DNA of 64,000 nt from Ceratotherium simum simum (lineage: Eukaryota; Chordata; Mammalia; Perissodactyla; Rhinocerotidae): the NCBI RefSeq assembly GCF_000283155.1, contig NW_004454282.1, positions 188,889 to 252,888 of the forward strand, given 5' to 3'. Below, piece after piece: positions 1 to 9,982 of the stretch. The translations under genes and the position numbers were made by a program. Below the pieces are notes generated by a model, which ran no database searches, was not told where the DNA came from, and saw only the letters and a list, made by a program, of their open reading frames with translations. How positions within the stretch are numbered: the first letter of the stretch is position 1; every line of letters begins with the position of its first letter.

Positions 1-118
1 TACGAACAATGCCACCTACACTTACTAACTACACTAGTAAATAATACTAACTATACTAACTGTACCAACAATACTAACTATACTGACTGTACTAACAATA
101 CTAACACTAAATAACAAA
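1..118. repeat. ACTAACNNT 9-bp tandem repeat with a 27-bp higher-order period
   Basis: From about 46 to 108 the sequence is built of 9-mers (ACTAACTAT, ACTAACTGT, ACCAACAAT, then ACTAACTAT, ACTGACTGT, ACTAACAAT). Three variants repeat as a 27-bp unit. Bases 1-45 are a more decayed version. It adjoins the purine-rich array to the right. No gene is visible. Confidence 0.8.
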
Positions 119-136
119 ATAAATTTATCAACAAAA

Positions 137-440
137 GGGGAACAAAAAAACAAAATGGGAAAAAAACAAAATGGGGGAAAAAATAAACAAAGTGGGGAAA
201 AAAGGAAAAAACAAAATGGGGAAAAAACAAAATGGGGAAAAAATAAACAAAATGGGGAAAAAGGGAAAAAAAACAAAATGGGGAGGGGAAAAAAATGGGG
301 AAAAACTAAACAAAATGGGGGAAAAAGGAAAAAAAAACAAAATGGGGAGGGAAAAAAGGGGGAAAAATAAACAAAATGGGGGAAAAAGGAAAAAAACAAT
401 GAGGAAAAAATAAGCAAAATGGGAAAAAAGACAAACGGGA
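137..440. repeat. Purine-rich minisatellite, core ACAAAATGGGGAAAAA
   Basis: About a dozen or more imperfect copies of a core reading ACAAAATGGGG followed by 4-7 A. Spacers are AAATAA or GG-rich. The array is almost free of pyrimidines on this strand apart from single C and T positions in the core. Open frames crossing it in both directions give only low-complexity Lys/Gly/Asn or Phe/Pro/Ser peptides and are artefacts of the repeat. Copy number is likely variable between individuals, by analogy with other minisatellites. Confidence 0.85.
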
Positions 441-636
441 AAACAAGCTAACTAACCGCAGTCCAAGTCCGACAGGTCACCACAAGTAGCTTCCTGGGCT
501 ATAAGGACAAAAAACCTAGGCCCGGCCAGAGACTTATACAGGTATTTGTAAACCCCATCACAGTGGCTCCTTACGAGGTCAGAGCAACAAATGGGCCAGT
601 CACGGCTGGGGATAAACCATAGTGGTTTTCTCAGCA
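441..636. other. Unclassified stretch, relatively GC-rich
   Basis: Contains several CpGs and a more balanced composition than its surroundings. I recognise no repeat family or gene. A 61-codon minus-strand frame here lacks any recognisable motif. Confidence 0.3.
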
Positions 637-770
637 TTTGGTCTCAAGACCCTTTACTCTTAAAATAAAGGACCCCAGAGAGCTTTTTATTTATGTGGAA
701 TATTAGAGAATGATATTTACTTTATTAGAAATTAAAATCTGTAGGATGCTTCAGTGGCCTTTTCATTTCT
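637..770 (+). mobile_element. hAT-type DNA transposon fragment
   Basis: The wording TCTCAAGACCCTTTACTCTT, then GGACCCCAGAGAGCTTTTTA and ATTTACTTTATTAGAAATTAAA, parallels the left end of the better-preserved hAT element at 9983. The two are probably members of one non-autonomous family. The ends are degraded and no target-site duplication is visible. Confidence 0.6.
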
Positions 771-959
771 AATTTGAAAATCTGTAATAATTTTTGGCTT
801 TTAAAGACCACATAATGTCTACACTTTAAAATATTCAATTCCTTTTCCTTAAACTCTGATTAGTCTCAAAATGCTCCTATAACTTAACTGATATTATAAT
901 ACTATAGGAAAACATTCTGTCACCTAAGACTCATGAAGGGACATCATCAGCATTTATAA
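771..959. other. AT-rich sequence, unassigned
   Basis: May be further decayed hAT sequence continuing from the left. Nothing firm can be assigned. Confidence 0.25.
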
Positions 960-1980
960 AGCTGAGAGGAAAACAGCTTTCATCGTCTCTTCCCCAGGAA
1001 GATCATGAGCAGATTTCTCATCAGAAACCTTGGAGGCCAGATGGCACAGGTTGATGTATTCAAAGTGCTGAAGGAAAAAAGAATCCAACCGAGAATCCTG
1101 TAACTGGCAAAACTGTCCTTCAAAATTGAGGGAGAAATTAAGACATTCCCGTATAAACCAAAGCCGAGAGAGTTCTTGCCACTAGACCTGCCCTCCAATG
1201 ACGGGAGTCCTTCAGGTTGAAACAAAAGGACAGGGGACAGTAACTCAACGCCTTATGAAGAACTGAAGATCTCTGGTCAAAGCAAGCATGTGGATGATTA
1301 CAAAAGCTAGGGCTATTGGAACTTTGGTGTGTAGCTCCCCTTTCTGTTTTCTACGTTAAGAGACTAAAGTATCAAAAAGCCCAATTGTTAGTATATGTTT
1401 TTGGACACAAAATGCCTAAAGATGTAATTTTGTGACATTAATAACCGAAATGGGGTGGAGTCAGAGCTGTATAGGGGCCAGGTTTCTGTGTGTTACTGAA
1501 GTTAAGCTGGTATAAATTGTATTGTAACTTCAGGATGTTAAGTGTAATCCCATGATGACCACAAAGGAAAAAGCTATAGAATATACAAAAAAGAAAATGA
1601 GAAGGTAATTGAAATGTTTCACTACCCGAAGTCAACTAAACGTTAAGAGAAGACAGTCATGCGGGAATGACAAAAAAAGCTATAAGGCATATAGAACACA
1701 AACAGCAAATGACAGAAGTAAGTCCCCCCTTGTCAGAAATTACTTCAAATGTAAATGCATTCGACTCTCCAATCAGAAGACAGACTGGCAGAACGGATAG
1801 AAAATCATTCTCCAACTGTCTGTTGTCTACAAGAGACTCGCTTTAGACCCAACGACACAAAAAAGTTGAACATGAAAGAGTGGAAAATGACAGTCCACGC
1901 AAATAGTAACCAAAAGAGAGCTGAGGTTCCTGTACTAATATGTGATGAAATAGACTTCAAGTCAAAAAAGTTTACAAGAG
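960..1980 (+). mobile_element. L1 LINE fragment: end of ORF1, inter-ORF spacer, start of ORF2
   Basis: Around 1013-1215, translation with a frameshift gives the L1 ORF1 C-terminal signature: ADFSSETLEAR, then VFKVLKEKRIQPRIL, AKLSF, GEIKTFP. It is followed by a spacer of about 480 bases. From about 1700 the start of the ORF2 endonuclease region follows, with readable pieces such as LLSRNYFKCKCIRLSNQKT and ETRFRPNDTKKL. Several stops and frameshifts show that it is dead. The plus-strand copy ends exactly where the ERE SINE starts at 1981, and no downstream L1 is found beyond the SINE. Confidence 0.85.
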
Positions 1981-2250
1981 GGGGCCGGCCCGGTGGCATA
2001 GTGGTTAAGTTCGCACACTCCGCTTCCAGCGGCCTGGGGTTCACATGTTCAGATCCCAGGCATGGACCTACACGCTGCTTATCAAGCCATGCTGTGGCAG
2101 CGTCCTATATAACGTAGAGGAAGATGGGCATGGATGCTAGCCCAGGGCCAATCTTCCTCAGCAAAAAGAGGAGGATTGGCAACGAATGTTAGCTCAGGGC
2201 TACTCTTCCTCAACAACAACAACAACAACAACAACAATATATATATATCT
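1981..2250 (+). mobile_element. ERE-type tRNA-derived SINE
   Basis: Begins GGGGCCGGCCCGGTGGCATA, with the A-box-like GTGGTTAAG and the B-box-like GTTCAGATCC typical of perissodactyl ERE SINEs. The body holds the doubled module AGAGGAGGATTGGCA / GTTAGCTCAGGGC. It ends in an (AAC)n then (AT)n tail at 2212-2248. No convincing target-site duplication is seen; the left junction coincides with the end of the L1 match. Confidence 0.93.
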
Positions 2251-2324
2251 CCAAAGGGGGAAAATGAAATTACATACGTGGAGAAGTAACTTTGAAAAAC
2301 TTTAAACAGAGGCTCTGTACGGTT
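2251..2324. other. Short unassigned spacer
   Basis: AT-rich link between the SINE tail and an ancient repeat-like fragment. No feature seen. Confidence 0.3.
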
Positions 2325-2480
2325 ATTAGAATCACATAGTTTTAAAGCTGGAAGAGATGCTAGAAACCAGCCATTGCATGAAGCCAATGTGAGAGTCATC
2401 TGGTCTAATCACCACACTTTAAGATGAGGACCCTGAGGCCAAGAGAACTGAGTGAGATTCACTTTGCCAACCGACTTGGA
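2325..2480 (+). repeat. Ancient interspersed repeat-like fragment (unnamed)
   Basis: Contains the string ATAGTTTTAAAGCTGGAAGA, then GAGGACCCTGAGGCCAAGAG, resembling a very common mammalian pattern (TTAGAGCTGGAAGGGACCTT ... GATGAGGAAACTGAGGCCCA). A related fragment lies at 4620-4740. I do not know the family name with certainty. Confidence 0.5.
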
Positions 2481-3440
2481 ATAAACAGACCCAGAGAGCA
2501 AAACCCCATCTTCAGACTCTGGATCCAGAATCAATATATGATCTCCTGAGCAACTGAGCAGAGCACAAAGGACACTGATGTTGTGTGTGGTATCTAGCAT
2601 ACCACATACCTCCTCTAGCATACCTCCGCCATGCTGGAGGAGGTAGAAGGAAAGGTAGTCTCTAGCTGTGTAGCCATGTCTAACTAAAATTAAAAGGAGT
2701 TCTATTACTGAAAGGAAGACTAAAAAGAGAATGGATAAAGGGGGAAAATGCGGAGTCAGCCACAGGGCCTTTGGAGTTCTGGTTCAAATTGGAGAAAGAG
2801 AGAGTCATTGGGTTAAAGCATGTGAAATTGCTGATTTGTGTATGTAAAAAAGTGGCTGAATATTGATGATTTTATACGGCAGATCCTGGTATAAGGTTGG
2901 AGACAGAAATGAGTCAAAAAAACAAAATGGATTTATTAGCACCTAGCCCCTCATCTGACCTCATTTTGTTTTTGTGTTTGTTTGGGATCTCTATAAACAG
3001 GGTAGTTAGAGGCAGAACTTTAAGGAGGTGTCTCCATGAATGACTATGTGACTCACAGAACAGATCAGAGCCCAGACTTTCAGCCCCAAGTGACAACATG
3101 GGCTACAGAACAGGGGAAAGAGGTAGTCTTCCTACTTCTGCATGGAACCAATGTCAGGAGGGAGCTCTTAGAACAGACATGGATATTCTCATGTTGGGCT
3201 GTATCAGTAGTGGCAGCAGCAGCAGCAAGTGGCTTTGAACAGAGAGTATTTAAAACTGGGAAGCTGAAACAGTAGAAGAATCAAAGCAAATGCTAAGAGT
3301 TCCAAAAATGCTTAGTGGAGACTCCACAATAAGTGGGGTGTCCTTCAAGAGTATGAGGGAGCAGCAGTCATTGCATTTGGATTTGGATTATTACTATTAT
3401 TGCCAGCGCATCCTCATCTACATATTGGAATATACTCAAA
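2481..3440. other. Unassigned sequence with a hairpin at 2607-2645
   Basis: Apart from a 15-base inverted repeat (2607-2621 with 2631-2645), nothing recognisable. Open frames at 3036-3275 and elsewhere are short and lack known motifs. Confidence 0.4.
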
Positions 3441-3442
3441 TT

Positions 3443-3461
3443 CTGTCTCTCTCTCTCTCAA

Positions 3462-3501
<40 letters not shown>
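3443..3501. repeat. Compound microsatellite (CT)n-(CA)n
   Basis: A CT run at about 3443-3459, a short ATCA interruption, then an uninterrupted CA run to 3501 (about 19-20 units). Likely length-polymorphic. The predicted Thr-His peptide across it is an artefact. Confidence 0.95.
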
Positions 3502-3505
<4 letters not shown>

Positions 3506-4280
3506 CTGCCTACATAAGACAAGAAGGAGATATACCCAAATGTTGCTAATGGTTATTTTTGAGTGGTGGGATTACAGGTTTCCATTCTTTTGCCTGCCAG
3601 TATTTTCTATATTTTATATAGTGAATATACAGTACTTTTAATCTTAAACTATATGTATCAAAATTTCGAAAGAGTTGTACCCATCATTACAGGATTTTTT
3701 AAATACTATATTTAAAAATACAAAGGTTATGTAGTGAAGACTATCCTAATATCTAATTTTCTGTTCATATTTGAATGCACTATATCTTGATGGCTTTGAA
3801 CACAGTTAGGATATTATACCTGCCTTGTACATTTACAATTTTATTGCTGATATACATTCTCCATGCTAATCCACAGAAGCATTATTACCACTGTATTTTA
3901 TAAATAATGCTCTTATTTGTGGCAATGTTGAATTGAAATGTAAGAACTTGGAAAATACTTTAATTTTTAGAATTTTTCCTTCTTAAATGCTGCTTATGGT
4001 GCTTTATAAAGATCTCGATTACATTTTATTTTGGCATTCACTACACACAAACATGGAAAAGTTCAAGAAAGCCAATTAGATATTCTCTGTTATATTTAGA
4101 GTGCTTGTAGCTATAGTGTGCATGCTGTATCAACATTTTGGTCATGTAAGTCATGAAGGTTTATGCATTCATTTACAAATATACATAGTGAGCACCTACC
4201 ATGAGCAAGTAATAATGACTGTTATTGGAAAAGAAGATTTATATTTAAATGGAATTCTAGCTGTCTAGAACGATGAGAAG
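3502..4280. other. AT-rich unassigned sequence
   Basis: No gene, RNA or clear repeat. The text near 4160-4215 (CATTTACAAATATAC ... GAGCACCTACCATGAGCAAG) looks like a short, decayed MIR- or L2-type fragment in minus orientation. Confidence 0.35.
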
Positions 4281-4525
4281 CAGCATAGTGTGCTAGTTAA
4301 GAGCACAGAACTCAAGCGTCAGTCTACCTAGTCTCAAATATTAGCTTAATCATTTACAGGTGATATGTGAATTTGCGCATATTATTTAACCTCTCTCTGT
4401 CTCAGTTTGCTTATCTGTAAAATGAGGATAATAATTTTATCTACAATGGATGGATTGTTATGGGGAACAAATAAGATAAATTATATGTCTTGCATATAAT
4501 AAAAGCTATGTTGTTATAGTTTTGT
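4281..4525 (+). mobile_element. MIR SINE, near full length
   Basis: Follows the MIR consensus from the tRNA-like head (GCATAGTGTGCTAGTTAAGAG, ACTCAAGCGTCAG) through the core (TTAACCTCTCTCTGTCTCAG, CTGTAAAATGAGGATAATAA) to the L2-like 3' end (TTGCATATAATAAAAGCTAT). Confidence 0.9.
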
Positions 4526-4619
4526 TTCCTTGATGGACTTAAATTTTTGTTGAATCTCTATACAGACCTATCTTACTATCCAGAAGAAATATTGGGAATT
4601 GGAGAAATGAATTTAGGGA

Positions 4620-4740
4620 GTCATGATATTTTAGAGCTGGAAGAGAACTTCCTGGTTACTTAACCAAACCCCGTCAATATACAAGTGAGGACACAAAGGC
4701 ACAGAGATGCAAAGTCGAATAATTATAAGTTTCTAACCAT
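4620..4740 (+). repeat. Ancient interspersed repeat-like fragment (unnamed)
   Basis: TTTTAGAGCTGGAAGAGAAC, then AGTGAGGACACAAAGGCACA. Same pattern as the fragment at 2325. Family not named with confidence. Confidence 0.5.
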
Positions 4741-4789
4741 GATTAAACCCCAGTTTTATGACTTCTTGATCAATGTTCATCCAGTAAAT

Positions 4790-5250
4790 ACCAATTGTAT
4801 GTCCATTCATTGACTCTACAAACATTTATTAAACAGCATCCTCTACACCAAGCACTTTGCTAAATGCAGGTGACACTAGGACAAATTGGATAGTTTACCT
4901 ACCCTCTAAATGTCTACAGTGTAATAGAATGGAACATGTGAATGCAATAGTGTATTATATGTGCTCTGATAAAATATGTATTGATGGCAATGGTAATATA
5001 ATGAAGAGAGTAAACAATTCTACCTAGAAATTGTAGGAAGGCTTTACACAAGGTAAGACTCCTGATTATGAATGCTAAGGATTGGAAAACAGGTCTATGT
5101 GTCTAAAGCATTAGATATGAAGAGGAAAGGATTCAGTAGAAGATAAATATAAGAAATACTTAGTGATCAAATGGTGAAAGACCTTGTATTCCATGATGTA
5201 TAGTTTTGACTGTTTTTCTAGAGTAATCAGAAGGGAATAAATTAAGTGGA
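4790..5250 (-). mobile_element. L2 LINE 3' end
   Basis: Starts at its 3' end with CATTCATTGACTCTACAAAC and TTTATTAAACAGCATCC ... CCAAGCACTTTGCTAAATG, the reverse complement of the L2 tail. Toward the right it still resembles the deeper L2 3' UTR (GACCTTGTATTCCATGATGT). Strongly diverged. Confidence 0.75.
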
Positions 5251-6599
5251 AAAGAAATGACTAGTCAAATATATATAGAAGTAATGTTATTTAAAGAAGA
5301 AAGAATTGGAGTTCAGATGAAAAGGATTCACTGTGTACAAAGCAAAATCAATGAATAGAGATGGAAATCAGAAACAACCTTCATAAAATTATTTTGTTTC
5401 AAGGATTTAAAAAGTCAGGATCTAAAGCCGTCAGGGCAGAACAATAAATGTAAGGTTACTAACAAAAGAAAAAAAGAATGGCTTGTCACTTCTACAACAG
5501 TAATGCTACAAAACAAGAAGGTCTACAGAGTGTTAAGTGTGAAAGGTTGTGATCAACAAATACTGTATTTAAACATATTATCATTAAAGTCTGAAGGCAA
5601 AACAAAATCTTGGATATATAAAAATGCAAGAAATAAACTAGGTGGCACTCCTGAAAAAAATTAGTCAAGGGCGAATTTCAAGTAATCCAACAATGAATCA
5701 AAATAAAGAACACACAAATAAAAAAGTAATAGTGAAATAAAGAGAAAAGATTGAAGAAGAGAATTAAAGCAAATGAAATACAAAATTAAGTGCAAATGAG
5801 TTCGGTAATTATGGATATGAAATAGATCTTGGAAAACATAATATTTCAATATAATAAGATAATCAAATAAATATATAATATAAACCCTAAATCAGACAAA
5901 AAAACTGGTAGTTCAACAACACTAGAGTAGAGAGTGGGAGGCAGGAGGGAATTCATTCTGACACTGAGATATATAATTGTAACCATTAGTAGAATGAGTA
6001 GAAAATAGATTAATACTATTAAAGGATGACATGACCACCACTGAATAGCTAAAAAAATTTTTAAAGCTGAATTTATTGCTTATTATAGTAAAGAAGAGTG
6101 TTGATGATCAGGCACAGTCTCTCCAAGCAGAGCAGACTGCTAATCATACATGGAATTTTTAGAAAACATGGAGTTCAGAGAATGGTGGACTTTCAGAGGT
6201 ATATATGGGTTGACATCATTAGTAAAAGCATGGTTACTTGGGTGAGATTGCTTTTGATTGCTTGGTACTCAGCAGCATGTATATTGGAGTGATTCTGTTT
6301 TTGATGGGCTGACTTTTGGTAGCAAGGAGCTGTCATTGATATGTTGGATTGTAATATGTCATTGATCAATTGAACAGCTTTAAAGCTGATTCTGATGCTA
6401 CTTGTACCATGAGTTCAAAACAATCCATCTTTTCCTAAGTTTGTGGGAACTTTTTATTTTCAATATCTACCAAGTTATTAAAGGGAAAATAATTAAATTG
6501 AAAATCTTAAACATATCAAGAAAGTATATAAAACAGAAAACATGAAATAAGATGACAGATCAGATATTTTTGTTACTTTCATTGGTAATGAGATAAATA
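5251..6599. other. AT-rich unassigned sequence
   Basis: A-rich on this strand, possibly including decayed L1 sequence, but with no motif I can name. No credible coding region: the 62- and 64-codon frames near 5.7 and 6.1 kb are featureless. Confidence 0.35.
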
Positions 6600-9239
6600 T
6601 TATTATTAAAAGAAAATTATTCTGATCAGTAGGGGATCTCCAATTCTGGAAATGGCAGAGAATGTTGTGTCATATTAGTCCAGTCACCATTAACATGTAT
6701 AAATTCTGCACAAAATATTAAAATAAACTGCCTAAAGCTACTGATAAGCACACAAAAACAGGCAGAAACTGTAGAGGACACAATTCTTGAGAGAAAGAAT
6801 GCTGTATTTAAACAGCTTTTTCCTTAAAAGTATTTTCTAGTTTTCTACCACAGAATGAGATTAGAGTTCAAAGAGAAATGGGCTGAAGAGACAAAAGTCA
6901 GAGCTTGGTGCTGTCAGAGTAGCTAGAAATTGGAGGAAACTCCTGGAAAGGAGGAAGCTACAGAGAGGAAATCCCAAACTCTGCATGTAACTCCTTCAAA
7001 TTCTTGGACGATATTAAAAAATATGTATGCAGAGGTAGGAATAAAGAAACCTAGAAAAAAACAATAGATAGGAGGCAGAGATTTCCACAGTTGGTTCTAG
7101 GAAGACAGAGTTTCCAAATCAAGTTCCATCAAGTTAGTATAGCCTGTTGAACGCTTTGGAATTTCCCTTAACATCTCAGTAGGGCCATGTCCTACAAATT
7201 AGCCCAGGACTAAGAACTATATGCCTTATGAGTAAAAATAAAACCAAAATATACCCATCATGACTAAGCCCAAAACCAAGCCTCTATATGATCAAGGTGA
7301 TCTACCAGTAATTTAACTGCTTGCAAGTGTAAAACTCTATATTTTTCAGAGGTAGATAAATCCAGAGGCTCTAAAATGTATCATTCACAATGCCAATCAT
7401 ATAATAAAAAATTACTACACATACAAAGCATGAGAAAAATATGGCAAGTGATCAGGAGAAAAAGAGCAGTCAATAGAAGCAGATCAACAGATGTTCCAGA
7501 TGTAGAATTTAGTAACTATGATAAATATGTTTAAAAATTTATAAGAAGAGAGGACAGAATTAATAAAATTATGAGAAACCCCATTAAAGCAATGACACTA
7601 TCAAAAATCCAAATGAATATTCTAGAATTTTTAAAAAATACACTCTTTGAAAAAAATTATTGGATGGACTTAGAAAATTGGTCACATCAGAAAAGAATCA
7701 GTGAACTTGTAGAGAGGTGATTAGAATTTAAACACAGAAAATAAAGATTGAAAGAAAATAAACAGAACCTCAGTGACATGTAGGACAATATCAAACAATC
7801 TAACTTATGTGTAATTGGAATCATAGAAGGATAGAAAAAATGTGCAGAAAAAATATTTGAAGACATAATGGCTGAACATTTTCCAAATTCACTGAAAAAT
7901 ATAAATTTATAGATTTAAGAAGTTCAGCAAACCCCAAGTAGTAGAAATTCAAATGAAAGCACATCAGAAGTAAAATTGCCAAAAACCAAACATGAAGAGA
8001 AAGAGTTAAAAGGAGCCAGCAATAAAAACACATATTGCTTTTGTTCATATTGGAACAGGGATAAGAATAATGGTTGACTTTTCATCAGCAAAAGAGAAAC
8101 AAAAGAGTCCAAAAGATAGTACAACAACTTCTTTAAAGTGCTGACAGAAATTAAAAAAAAAAAAATTCTGTCGACCTAGAATTCTATATGCAGCAAAAAT
8201 AACCTTCAAGAAAAGGTGAAATGAATATATTATAAGATAAATGAAAACTGGGACAATTTTCACCAGCATTAAAGACATGTTAAATAAAACTTTTCAAGCT
8301 GAAAAATTAATGACACGAGTTGGAAAATCATACCTATAGGAAGAAATGAATTGCACCAGAAAAAAACACATATACAAATTTAAATGACTAATTATTTCTT
8401 ATTTTGAAAAAATTATAATAATGTATTCTGAGATTTTGTAAAATGTGAAAATAATATATGTGACAACAATAGACCAAAGGAAGGAGGAGAAATAAATGGA
8501 ATAATCCTTATATGTGAAGCAGTACAATCTTAATTCATGGTAGTCTGTAATAAGTTAAGGATAAGGTAAGCCGTATACCCCAAAAAAGAAAGGATAGTTT
8601 AAAAATCATTTGAAGAAATAGAATAAAATCATTAAAAAATACTCAATTCATCCAAAGAAGGCAAGAAATGAGAAACAAAGAACAAAGGGGACAAACAGAA
8701 AAACTTGCTGTTCTTCATAATTGTGTCTAATATAAATGGACAAAACATTCTTATCAAAAGGCAGTGATTGTCAGACTCAATAGAATTATCAGGAACCATC
8801 TCAAAGCTATTTATAAGATATGCAATTTAAATATGTAGACACAAAAAAATTGGAAGTAAAAGAATGAAAAGGCATATACCATGAAAACAGTAAGAAAGCT
8901 GGTGTACTTTTATTCATAGCAGACAAAATCAACTTCAGGACAAGAAATATTGTGAAATAAATAGAATTTTTTCATAATGATAAAAAGGGTCAATTCAGCA
9001 AGAATGAATAACAATTTTAAAGGTGTGTACAATTCAAAATAGAAATTATTAATGTATTAAGCAAACTGACAAAACTAGGGGGAGACATAAATCCACGATT
9101 ACATATGAAGGTTTTCACACTTCTCTCTTCATTATTGATAAAAAAAAAAGCAGAGAAAAAAATAAAATTAGAAAGCATACAGAAGATTTAAACATTATTA
9201 CCAAAATAACCTAATTAATATTTATATAAGTCACAGACA
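6600..9239 (+). mobile_element. Old L1 LINE, 5' part: 5' region, ORF1, spacer, ORF2 start
   Basis: Around 7840-8215 the text matches the end of an L1 ORF1. ATAATGGCTGAACATTTTCC and CAGCAAACCCCAAGTAG are present. A frame reads VLTE..., then RPRILYAAKITFKK, the counterpart of the ORF1 signature VLKEKNCQPRILYPAKISFK. ORF2 endonuclease-like sequence follows from about 8730 (ATATAAATGGACAAAACATT). Many stops and frameshifts. Divergence suggests an L1ME/L1MC-age element. It continues in three more pieces: 9590-9850, 9851-9982 and 11872-12435. Confidence 0.8.
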
Positions 9240-9575
9240 GGACAGGACATTTTAAGTTCTTGGGTGTGAGACTTTACAAGATATATGAGGAAGAAAGGGT
9301 ACTCAGAAGTACAGGGAGTTGGATTAGAAAGGAAAGAAGCATGAATGAGAAGGCCTGTTCAAGGAACAGCCTTAAATGCACACTTAATAAAACTGGAGAT
9401 AAATCTGGAAAAGTAGGTGAAGATCTCTGTAGAATTTGGCATTGGAGAGCCATTGGCAATTTTTAAGGAAGAGTGGGTCATGATCACACCTCTTTTAAGA
9501 AAGTATGGAGGAATAATTGAAGGAAGGAGAGCTGGGACCAAAAAAAAAAAACCTTACGATACTCATTCTTTTCAA
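9240..9575 (-). mobile_element. Probable L2 LINE fragment inserted in the L1
   Basis: GAGAGCCATTGGCAATTTTT, then AGGAAGAGTGGGTCATGATC and CACACCTCTTTTAAGAAAG follow the reverse complement of the L2 3' UTR (GAAGCCATTGGAGGGTTTTA ... AGTGACATGATC). L1 ORF2 sequence lies on both sides. A short A-run follows at 9541-9552. Confidence 0.55.
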
Positions 9576-9589
9576 GTGAACATGAAACA

Positions 9590-9850
9590 TTTACCTAGGT
9601 AGACTATTTACAGGGCCATAAAATGAGTCTCAAAAAATTTCTATATGATGAAATTATATAGAGTATGTTCTCTGATAACAACATATATAAATGAAAAATC
9701 AGTAACAACAACAAATATATATATGTGGGGATATATGTATATCCCCAAATATTTGGAAATTAAACAACACACTTTTGATGTCAATTAGGTCAAAGAAATT
9801 ATTACAAGGAGTTAGAAAGCAATACATTTTTTAAAAAGACATGTGAATTA
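9590..9850 (+). mobile_element. Old L1 LINE, second piece (ORF2)
   Basis: GGGCCATAAAATGAGTCTCA, AGTATGTTCTCTGATAACAA and CCCAAATATTTGGAAATTAA match L1 ORF2 (GGGCCATAAAACAAGTCTCA, and so on). A short AT repeat interrupts at 9712-9745. Confidence 0.85.
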
Positions 9851-9982
9851 ACCACTAAGGTACTTGACCCCACTTGTCATCAGGTAAGGCAAATTAAAAT
9901 AGCAATGAGATACAATTCCCCAGCTACTACAATGGCAAAATTAAAAAGATTGACAAGAACAAATGTTGTCAAGGATGTGGAG
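9851..9982 (+). mobile_element. Old L1 LINE, third piece (later ORF2)
   Basis: GGCAAATTAAAATAGCAATG, AGATACAATTCCCC and AATGTTGTCAAGGATGTGG correspond to a late ORF2 segment (AATTAAAACCACAATGAGAT ... GTTGGCGAGGATGTGGAG). A large internal part of ORF2 is missing between this piece and the one before it, by an internal deletion. Confidence 0.85.

Noticed and set aside
34..417. Long open frames through the purine-rich array (Phe/Pro-rich on minus, Lys/Gly-rich on plus)
   Set aside because: They exist only because the tandem repeat lacks stop codons in those frames. Low complexity, no domain, no start context.
3463..3501. Regularly spaced repeats as a possible CRISPR-like array (also 45900-46023 and 38936-38975)
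   Set aside because: These are eukaryotic micro- and minisatellites: units are contiguous without unique spacers.
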